From Paraburkholderia silviterrae (GTDB lineage: Bacteria > Pseudomonadota > Gammaproteobacteria > Burkholderiales > Burkholderiaceae): a stretch of DNA of 64,000 nt. Shown here in pieces: positions 57,953 to 64,000 of this stretch (the first letter of the stretch is position 1; each line of letters starts with the position of its first letter). Made by a program: the position numbers and the translations under genes. The stretch lies in NCBI RefSeq assembly GCF_004353915.1, contig NZ_SMRP01000004.1, forward strand, positions 230,572 to 294,571, given 5' to 3'. The notes under the pieces were generated by a model. That model was not told the origin of the DNA. It did not search any database and saw only the letters and a list, made by a program, of their open reading frames with translations.

Positions 57953-59281
57953 TTTGTTATTCGCCAGCCCAACGTGGTGGCGCTTTTCCCGGTTCAGCAT
58001 TCAACTGAAGTTGAGCGCGCTGCTCGCAGTCCGCTCACGGGCGTCGCAATTAAAAACGCAAAGCCGCGTGACAAGTCCTATCGCATGCACGATAGCGGCG
58101 GCCTCTATCTCGAGCTGTTCCCCAATGGTTCGAAGCTCTGGCGCTGGAAGTATCGCTTCCAGGGAAAGGAGAAACGGCTGGCTCTGGGAGCGTATGGAAC
58201 GTCGGACTCCAGTGTCGGGCTGAGGGATGCACGCGAGAAGCGAGACGCCGCACGCAAGCTGCTGAGAACAGGCGTTGACCCAAGTGCAAACAAACAGCTG
58301 CTCGCGACCACGAAACAAGTCGAGGCAGCCAGCACTTTCGAGGCTGTTGCCAACGACTGGTACGCGCGGATGATGTCGGATAAGGCCGAGTCCCATCGTA
58401 TCAAGGTCAAGGCCCGCCTAGAAAACGACATCCTTCCGTGGCTGGGACAGAAGCCCATCTCGGAAATCACGGCTCCTGAGATACTGGCGTGCCTTCGGAG
58501 AATCGAGGAGCGAGGCGCGCGCGATACGGCCCATCGGGCGATGCAGAATTGCTCTGCGGTGTTTCGCTACGCTGTAGCGGCCGGCCTCGCCCGGGATAAT
58601 CCTGCCGCTCATCTGAAAGGTGCGTTGCCACCAGCAACGCCCGGCCACTTCGCTGCCATCACCGAAGCGGAGCAGGTAGGTCAGCTGCTGCGCAGGATGG
58701 AGGCGGTCAGTGGGACGTTTCCGGTCAAATGTGCGCTCAGGCTTATCCCCTATCTGTTCTGCAGGCCCGGCGACCTTCGAACGATGCGATGGCATGAGGT
58801 GCATCTCGGAGCAGCCGAGTGGCGTTTTGTCGTGAGCAAAGGCAAGGAGCCGCATATTGTTTCGCTTCCGAGGCAGGCGGTTGCCATCCTGCGCGAGCTC
58901 TATCCTTTGACAGGGCGAGGAGAGTTTGTTTTTCCCGGGAGGGATGACAAAACGCAGCCGATGTCGGATGCCACGGTGAACCGGGCATTGCAGCGCGCCG
59001 GGATAAGTACCCGCGAAGAGCAGACCGGCCACGGATTCAGGGCAATGGCACGTACTATCCTGCACGAAAAGTTGCGTTTCGCGCCAGACGTCATTGAGCA
59101 CCAGCTGGCCCACCGTGTCCCAGATGTATTGGGGCGAGCCTATAACCGGACACGGTTTCTGGATGACCGGAAAAAAATGATGCAGCAATGGGCCGACTAT
59201 CTTGACCGGCTGCGCGACGGCCTTGAGCCGGACGTAGCGGCTGAACCCCGGTTGCTTATTCGCAACCGCGAGGGCCGATAG
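57935..59281 (+). CDS. P4-type tyrosine integrase, second copy, fused to an AlpA N-terminus
   Basis: 448 residues. Residues 32-448 match the first integrase at roughly 70% identity (SPLTGVAIKNAKP against its MALTDVAIRNARP). Catalytic residues Arg277, His366, Arg369 and Tyr403 are intact. Residues 1-31 (MQNLHDFVIRQPNVVALFPV...) match the start of AlpA at 59420 (MQIQHDSLLRLPEVLARIPV). The integrase's own start codon has become AGT (58028-58030), so translation must begin at the alpA start 57935, which has GGAG 8 bp upstream. Whether the AlpA segment still binds DNA or merely lends its start is unknown. Confidence 0.88.
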   Translation: MQNLHDFVIRQPNVVALFPVQHSTEVERAARSPLTGVAIKNAKPRDKSYRMHDSGGLYLELFPNGSKLWRWKYRFQGKEKRLALGAYGTSDSSVGLRDAREKRDAARKLLRTGVDPSANKQLLATTKQVEAASTFEAVANDWYARMMSDKAESHRIKVKARLENDILPWLGQKPISEITAPEILACLRRIEERGARDTAHRAMQNCSAVFRYAVAAGLARDNPAAHLKGALPPATPGHFAAITEAEQVGQLLRRMEAVSGTFPVKCALRLIPYLFCRPGDLRTMRWHEVHLGAAEWRFVVSKGKEPHIVSLPRQAVAILRELYPLTGRGEFVFPGRDDKTQPMSDATVNRALQRAGISTREEQTGHGFRAMARTILHEKLRFAPDVIEHQLAHRVPDVLGRAYNRTRFLDDRKKMMQQWADYLDRLRDGLEPDVAAEPRLLIRNREGR

Positions 59282-59305
59282 CGCGTCGCGCGTTCGCATT
59301 GGATG

Positions 59306-59437
59306 ACAGGTGCCGGCAAGCCCGACTCCGGCAGCTTTGAGGAAAAATTGATGCAGTTAATCCACGACCGATTCGTGGATTGAGGAAATATCCGCAGGGC
59401 GTTTATTGGAGCTAGGCTCATGCAAATTCAGCATGAC
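59306..59437 (+). repeat. Leader repeat, copy B
   Basis: About 132 bp upstream of and into alpA. It holds a perfect hairpin: AATCCACG (59359-59366), loop of 7, CGTGGATT (59374-59381). The stem is kept in copy A with small changes. Candidate operator, attachment-like site or RNA leader controlling alpA. Confidence 0.85.
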
Positions 59438-59623
59438 TCACTGTTGCGCTTGCCTGAAGTGTTGGCGCGTATTCCGGTTTCCCGTGCAACCTGGTACGCA
59501 GGGGTGAAAAGTGGTCGTTATCCGCCGCCGGTTTCACTCGGCCCCCGGTGCGTGGCCTGGAAGGCGAGCGATATTCAGCAACTTGTCACTCAGGGCGCGT
59601 CGGACAGCAGTCCAGTCAATTAA
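59420..59623 (+). CDS. AlpA family regulator
   Basis: 67 residues. LPEVLARIPVSRATWYAGV is the helix-turn-helix and GRCVAWKASDIQQLV-type C-terminus (here PRCVAWKASDI) the wing of AlpA/MerR-like small excision or transcription regulators. AlpA proteins activate integrase or excision genes. GGAG lies about 10 bp upstream of the ATG. It follows the second integrase by 138 bp, all of it leader copy B. Confidence 0.9.
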   Translation: MQIQHDSLLRLPEVLARIPVSRATWYAGVKSGRYPPPVSLGPRCVAWKASDIQQLVTQGASDSSPVN

Positions 59624-59660
59624 CGACTTAATCTGTACTTCCAGGCATGCCGTCTAAAGA

Positions 59661-59692
59661 AAGACCGGGTGGCGAGTACGCTGCCCGGTCTT
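59661..59692. terminator. Hairpin between alpA and the convergent large gene
   Basis: AAGACCGGG (59661-59669) pairs perfectly with CCCGGTCTT (59684-59692), flanked by an A-rich side (TCTAAAGAAAG) that serves as T run on the minus strand. Likely ends the minus-strand gene, perhaps both. Confidence 0.75.
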
Positions 59693-59701
59693 CCAGCTCC
59701 G

Positions 59702-61675
59702 TCACATTCTTGAAAATGCGGCGTCCAGCAGGTTATGCACGAAGGCGCCGCCGTCGCAGCTGCGAAGATGCGCGTAGTGTGCCTTTACGGTCTCGACCTC
59801 GTCATGGAGAACCGCTGCAGCTGCATCCCAGGCTCCTGGCGCCCGCTTGAGCGTGGCGGTGCCAATGATGTAACGGAAGCCATGTGCTCCAATACCTGGG
59901 CAGTCCCACAAGTAGCGGCGAGTCAGAAAGAAAATCCGACGGTTCAGGGATTTCCATATGCCAATGTAGCCGGCCGGTTTCTCGTCCATTGAGGACAAGA
60001 AAACGTAATCCACCTTGTTCGCGTCGGGCAACATGGGTCGATAGACTTTCAGATAGCGTTCTATGTCGCGCCAAACGGCATGATTGACCGGCATATCGTA
60101 GTCCCGATTTTTTGCGGCACCCCTGGCATTCTTGAATGCCCGCTTCTCAATGCGGATAAACCAACTACCGTCTGGCCGCCGATAAAGGTCGCCGCTATTG
60201 TCGGCACGATAGGTCAGCAGCTTCATGTTTTTTGCACGCAATGGGTTCGACGCCATCAGTTTTACGAGGACGATGTCTCGCGCCCAGACGGCCTCGTCAG
60301 CACCGCCCGTGGTCGGTCGGCAACTCTTCATTCGCGCAATCATGTCGGCGACGGCTTGCAACGGGTCATCAAGCTCGAGCACACTTTTGATGGGCGCCAT
60401 TGGCTCCCTCGAATGCTCAACTCCTGCAACAGAGAGATTTTTTTTCGTCTCCGAGGCCCACGCGTAGGCTTCCTGGCAGGCGTCGCGCCACTCCTTAGGT
60501 CGGTAAGCTTCCGGGAGTTGCGACTGCAACTCTGGCATTTGAGTAAGATAGCCATGCACGGGGTGGTTGAGCGCTGCGACAAACTTGGCAACGTCGAGCA
60601 CCCCTTCGTGCATCTTGCCGTCCGCACGCTCAATCAACCATTTCATGTATCGATGAACCATTCGTTTGTTGGAATACCAGGCGAGCGTCTGAACATCGCC
60701 GCTGGGTAGCCCGGCACCGCCGAGTTCTCGCGCGCGACTAAGCCATCCGAGAAAAGCAGTCACATGTGGCCAGACGACGCTTGCTGTGGGAACGTATTTC
60801 CCTTTGGAGAAGCAGTACCAGTTGCGCTCTGTTTCTCCCTCGGTTATCAGGTCTGTCGTGACCCAAACACCACGCGCATGCCGTCGAAGGTCCGGCAGCT
60901 TTTCTGTCTTGTGAACAACAAATTCCGACCATTCTTGCGCCAGGGAGTCGGAGATTTGCTTCAGGCGGTACGGGTCCTTCGAGTTGCTCGCCAAACGCTC
61001 GCGATAGGGAATCTTTCTCGTTGGCGTGCTTTCGAGCGGTCTGAAATACTGACGCTCAAATGCCAGCGTAATTAAGGTATTCGGTTCCAAAGCAAAGAAC
61101 CGCTCAAGTCGCTTCAATGAAGGAACGGAACGGGGATTCGGCAACGCTCCCTTCACCCAGCCGCCGAGTGTCGCTTTCGTAATGCCGGCCGCTCTCGCCA
61201 ACCCGGCGACAGTCGTCTGGCTTTGCGTGAGGAGCTCGTCCAGCATCGACTGGAACGGCGACATAGAGTTGGCAGTGGCCGCCGCGACGCGGTCGAGATG
61301 GGTTACCAGTGAGCACCACTTGCCCATCAAGCTCTTGCGGTTTGCGATATAGCTTTTATCGCGACCTTCGGCCTGCAGGTTCTCTACGTGAGTGCGAAGA
61401 TTGCGGTAGTAGGAGCGGCGCAGCAGCGAACCAATTATGTCTTCTGTGGATACGCCGAAGCTGGCCAGAAACGCCCGGAGGGCGGACTTCAGGTTTGGGA
61501 GTGCCGAGGCGGGAGTTTCACCTTCCGCCACGCGCTTGTCCATTTCCTCCGAGAGTTCCCGGAAGGTTAGAGTTGAAACTGCAGACATACGTATCTTGCG
61601 TTTGTCTGCCCGGACTGCCTGGATTGGTCGTCTCCGCGAGCTATTAAGAGAGACCGGTATGAGCAAATTATCCAT
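59702..61675 (-). CDS. Large tyrosine-recombinase-like protein with internal helix-turn-helix
   Basis: 657 residues from the start MDNLLIPVSL (61675); an upstream Met at 61711 would put the TATAAT promoter inside the gene. Residues about 50-130 resemble a SAM-like core-binding region; 152-175 (TTVAGLARAAGITKATLGGW) is an Xre-type helix-turn-helix. The C-terminal 200 residues look like a tyrosine recombinase: Arg480 (NPLRAKNMKLL), His598 and Arg601 (HGFRYIIG), His624 and Tyr634 (VKAHYAHL). Most integrases have about 300-450 residues, so the middle 250 residues are extra. No family name is recognised; activity as a recombinase is inference. Confidence 0.75.
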   Translation of the reverse strand: MDNLLIPVSLNSSRRRPIQAVRADKRKIRMSAVSTLTFRELSEEMDKRVAEGETPASALPNLKSALRAFLASFGVSTEDIIGSLLRRSYYRNLRTHVENLQAEGRDKSYIANRKSLMGKWCSLVTHLDRVAAATANSMSPFQSMLDELLTQSQTTVAGLARAAGITKATLGGWVKGALPNPRSVPSLKRLERFFALEPNTLITLAFERQYFRPLESTPTRKIPYRERLASNSKDPYRLKQISDSLAQEWSEFVVHKTEKLPDLRRHARGVWVTTDLITEGETERNWYCFSKGKYVPTASVVWPHVTAFLGWLSRARELGGAGLPSGDVQTLAWYSNKRMVHRYMKWLIERADGKMHEGVLDVAKFVAALNHPVHGYLTQMPELQSQLPEAYRPKEWRDACQEAYAWASETKKNLSVAGVEHSREPMAPIKSVLELDDPLQAVADMIARMKSCRPTTGGADEAVWARDIVLVKLMASNPLRAKNMKLLTYRADNSGDLYRRPDGSWFIRIEKRAFKNARGAAKNRDYDMPVNHAVWRDIERYLKVYRPMLPDANKVDYVFLSSMDEKPAGYIGIWKSLNRRIFFLTRRYLWDCPGIGAHGFRYIIGTATLKRAPGAWDAAAAVLHDEVETVKAHYAHLRSCDGGAFVHNLLDAAFSRM

Positions 61676-62143
61676 CGTCGTAAGTCTCTGACTTAAAACG
61701 ATTATATGCAATTTCTATCGAGCATCGCCATGGTAAGAGACGTGCTCTATCGCTCATTAACCTGTCCTCTTCATACCTGAAAACCGGAGTCGGGCATCGT
61801 TGACTCGCATTCGGTATAGCTCGAATAACAGGCGTGTCACTAACTTACGAAGCGGAGTCGCGCATGTTTGTGCTCCCTGCGTGAACGCAGGGATTCCGCG
61901 CGTCAGGCGCGGCCTTTCGGCTTCTGTCAGAGCGAAGTTGACGTTTTCAAAGCACACCACGAGTTCGCATTGGGCCAGCACCACTGGCCCGAAATAGCTG
62001 GCCACTGTCGTCCACACACGGTTCATTGCTCTGCGCCAGGCACCTGCCGCTCTGAGTCCTTCAACAGATGCCGGTGCTTTGAGGCTTGGCAAGAGCCACT
62101 GGTTGCCAGGACAATGGCGCATCGCGTCTCTTGACCTCCGCGC
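61676..62143. other. Divergent intergenic region inside the element
   Basis: About 470 bp between the large recombinase-like gene (minus) and the nuclease-like gene (plus). A perfect inverted repeat, TCCCTGCGT-GA-ACGCAGGGA, sits at 61874-61893. A frame of 135 codons on the minus strand (61757-62164) is open but overlaps the start of the next gene and has no recognisable features. Confidence 0.45.
61701..61706 (-). promoter_or_regulatory. -10 element of the large recombinase-like gene
   Basis: The minus strand reads GCATATAATCG, a perfect TATAAT about 25 bp upstream of the chosen start. The -35 is weak. It helps choose 61675 as start. Confidence 0.55.
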
Positions 62144-62653
62144 ATGCTCCTCACTTCCACCCAAATTGGCACCATCGGCGAGAATCTGTTGGTCAACGCG
62201 GTCATGAAGGGGAGCCGCGGCCGGCTTTCACCGTTTCAGCCCTTGGCAGATGACGACGGCATTGACTGTCTGTTCTGGGACAAGGCGACCGGGCAATCAG
62301 TCGCTATCCAGCTGAAGTGCCGAACCGTCACCCTTTACAAGCCCGGCACCAAAGAGCGCGGAAATCAGGCCCATTTTGAAGTCCGGAAAACGACCTTCAA
62401 TGAGTCGCGTCGAGCGTATCTGGTCGCGGGGCTCTGCAACGAGGAGCTGACAGGTTTTTTGGTGACTTGGCTGATTCCCATGTCGACGTTGCCAGACCTC
62501 GCGCGCAATAGCGCAAGCAAATGGGTCATCCGTCCGAACAAGTCGGACGGCAGCGCGGACCGCTTTGCGCCTTACCGGTGCAGTTCAGCCGATGAACTGG
62601 TCCAGCGCATCATCGGTATATGCGAAGCACATGAAAATGTGGCAGCGCTGTAG
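62144..62653 (+). CDS. PD-(D/E)XK nuclease-like hypothetical protein
   Basis: 169 residues. Glu13 in IGTIGENLLVNAV, Asp41 in DDDGIDCLFWD and Gln56-x-Lys58 in VAIQLKCR reproduce the spacing of PD-(D/E)XK-type folds (E, D, QxK), as in Holliday-junction resolvase-like and DUF4365-type proteins. It could be a nuclease of the element or part of a defence function. No partner gene is adjacent, and it starts close behind a palindromic site. Function not established. Confidence 0.65.
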   Translation: MLLTSTQIGTIGENLLVNAVMKGSRGRLSPFQPLADDDGIDCLFWDKATGQSVAIQLKCRTVTLYKPGTKERGNQAHFEVRKTTFNESRRAYLVAGLCNEELTGFLVTWLIPMSTLPDLARNSASKWVIRPNKSDGSADRFAPYRCSSADELVQRIIGICEAHENVAAL

Positions 62654-62734
62654 TTTCCGAAGCGGATGTCTCGTGCATGGACAGCGAAGTGGATAAGTTG
62701 GCCGAGGACGAGGAAATCCACCGCCGAGGCTTGA

Positions 62735-63643
62735 TTATATGTCGTAGCATGTGTCCAAGACTTCGGTTTCGTCCGGTGCCGGCGTCTCCGACGTGCGAAC
62801 TGGTGCTCGCACCTGTGACGACGTGTCTCTTACCACGACGACTTTCCCGGCATTTTTGCCTTCCGTTTCCAGTTCACATTTCGTCCAGCCGGTCGCGCGC
62901 TTGAGCTTGTCGAGTGCGGTGAGCAGCGCCGCGCGCCACTTGCTTTCCTGCATCGTCTGTCTTCCCATCAGCTGCTTAAGGGTTTCGGGGTACATGGGGT
63001 ACGGGGAAACAAGCGTCGAATAGAAGGCGTGTAGGCCTCTCGCAAGTGGATTTCCCTCGAGGAGTTGCCGTTGGGACTGCCGGAGAAGTGCCCACTGCTT
63101 GCGGTCGAAGAGCCTGGCCAGCTCGATGTCGAGCAAAACGTCAAAGTCGAAAACCGCAGCCGATTCTTTGTCGCGGCGATACATTTTGAGAATCAGCCTC
63201 GACTTGCCAGTGAAAAGCCCCGGCACCGAAAACTCGAATTCCGCGCGGAAGAGGCGGTCAAGCGATTCGTCCAGAAGCTTTCTGGTCTTGCCGCCGGAGC
63301 TGCGGCCGAGCGCCTTCAGCAGTTCAGCGCGATTGAAACAAACGCGGGATTCGCGCTGCATTTCACACTCGCTGGCGAATACGCGCCGGAGAAGTTCGTA
63401 AAAGACATCGGCGTCACCCTGGTCGAGTTGATGACCGGCGGTCTGGAAGACCTCGATGTCGCTCGTCGAAGTGAGCGGTGTCTTTTCGAGGTACAAGGGG
63501 CGCTCGGCATGGCACCGGTAAATCTGGGTGCTGAAGATGGCGCTGCGCGCGAGAGCGTGCGCGGTGACGAGGTTGTTCCTCAGTCCGTATTTGAGCGGCA
63601 ACTTGTGCCACGTTGACAGTGTGTCGTCCTGTATTGAGGTCAT
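62735..63643 (-). CDS. TrfA-like plasmid replication initiator
   Basis: 302 residues from the start MTSIQDDTLS at 63643. The pattern LPLKYGLRNNLVTAHALARSAIFS, then YLEKTPL, GHQLDQGDADVFYELLRR, FNRAELLKALGRSSGGK and FDVLLDIELARLFD matches the TrfA family of IncP-type replication initiators. TrfA binds iterons at oriV and loads the host helicase. Direct repeats just upstream (63727-63790) look like such iterons. The Thr/Pro/Glu C-terminus is divergent. Its presence suggests the element can replicate after excision. Confidence 0.85.
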   Translation of the reverse strand: MTSIQDDTLSTWHKLPLKYGLRNNLVTAHALARSAIFSTQIYRCHAERPLYLEKTPLTSTSDIEVFQTAGHQLDQGDADVFYELLRRVFASECEMQRESRVCFNRAELLKALGRSSGGKTRKLLDESLDRLFRAEFEFSVPGLFTGKSRLILKMYRRDKESAAVFDFDVLLDIELARLFDRKQWALLRQSQRQLLEGNPLARGLHAFYSTLVSPYPMYPETLKQLMGRQTMQESKWRAALLTALDKLKRATGWTKCELETEGKNAGKVVVVRDTSSQVRAPVRTSETPAPDETEVLDTCYDI

Positions 63644-63726
63644 CTGCTTTCCCGTCGTTGGGGTTACATGGCCGCCCGACGGACGGCAGTGAGTATATGT
63701 CGGAGGACAGCTCATGCCGGGGTCGT

Positions 63727-63790
63727 GGGGACTTGAGGCTGACGCGGCGGGGACTTTTGGCTAGGAAGCGGGGACTTGTGGCTGGGAGGT
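63727..63790 (+). repeat. Three iteron-like direct repeats upstream of the trfA-like gene
   Basis: GGGGACTT occurs at 63727, 63749 and 63770, spacing 22 and 21 bp, one helical-turn pair, the usual iteron period. The copies continue GAGGCTGACG, TTGGCTAGGAA and GTGGCTGGGAG, so about 14-16 of 21 positions agree. Located about 85-150 bp upstream of the initiator start, where oriV iterons are expected. Confidence 0.7.
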
Positions 63791-64000
63791 GTGTGAAAAC
63801 GACGAGCAAATACCGGGACATTTGCCGTTTCGTGGACGGCAATACATAAGTAAGAGATATTCAATCAAGGGGCTTGGAGGATTAATTCAGCTCGCTTCGC
63901 TCGCCGCCGCAGATGGAAGTTTTGCCGCCTGCGAGGGCCGCGTGTGTCTGTGCCCCGTGTGAATCGGCTTGCCAGGGCGGGCTGCGTACGGTCTTCCGGG
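63791..64000. other. Right edge, AT-richer DNA without a supported gene
   Basis: An AT-rich run (AATACATAAGTAAGAGATATTC, about 63841-63862) follows the iterons, as in replication origins. The last 100 bp are GC-rich with no recognisable gene; the element continues beyond the window. Confidence 0.4.

Noticed and set aside
58020..58040. Similarity of TCCGCTCAC to the tRNA-Ala 3' end (TCCGCTCCAC), as a possible internal attachment remnant
   Set aside because: Most of the match is integrase coding sequence shared with int1 (CTCACGG), so it is probably chance.
61757..62164. A 135-codon minus-strand frame in the element
   Set aside because: Overlaps the start of the nuclease-like gene, spans a perfect palindrome, has no ribosome site and no recognisable motif.

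Overview
The window is GC-rich, densely coded bacterial chromosome. Gene content and local gene orders fit Burkholderiaceae, most likely Paraburkholderia or a close relative: dapF next to a lipid A acyltransferase and metK, a small H-NS-like protein, a HiPIP, and an rsmI/yraN/diaA/BON-lipoprotein block. This assignment is from gene content read by eye; no database search was possible.

Layout. Positions 1-2.9 kb hold the end of dapF, a lipid A acyltransferase and metK behind a long, apparently structured leader. From 2.9 to 8.1 kb are small metabolic and membrane genes: a PhyH-type dioxygenase, an aldo/keto reductase and a fatty acid desaturase. From 8.1 to 15.6 kb lie an MFS exporter and a three-gene RND efflux operon (outer membrane lipoprotein, periplasmic adaptor, pump), all on the minus strand. 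From 16.1 to 20.7 kb are srkA, a DUF3857/transglutaminase protein and a PepSY membrane protein behind a probable Fur box. From 20.9 to 28.7 kb is a seven-gene minus-strand operon for a molybdenum hydroxylase of the form II CO-dehydrogenase-like type (coxS-L-M followed by the maturation genes coxD, coxE, coxG and an xdhC-family gene). From 29.3 to 56.2 kb are housekeeping and metabolic genes, including an amino acid permease, a two-component system, fpr, a LysE exporter, an amidase, a decayed nitronate monooxygenase, livK, a CDF transporter, an Lrp regulator, rlpA, rsmI/yraN, diaA, a BON lipoprotein and a cytochrome c.

From 56.3 kb to the right edge is the left part of an integrative element sitting at a tRNA-Ala(CGC) gene. 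It carries two related P4-type integrases, an AlpA-type regulator, a very large tyrosine-recombinase-like protein with an internal helix-turn-helix, a small PD-(D/E)XK-like protein, and a TrfA-like replication initiator with three iteron-like direct repeats upstream of it. The right end lies outside the window.

The most unusual structure is the integrase region. The unit 'integrase + 120-bp leader with a hairpin + alpA' appears twice in tandem. In the first copy alpA is cut after about 31 codons and continues in frame into the second integrase, which has lost its own start codon. Together with the TrfA/iteron module this suggests an element built by stacking related elements and possibly able to replicate as a plasmid-like circle. 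Second-rank points of interest are the metK leader, the form II cox operon and several short tandem repeats.
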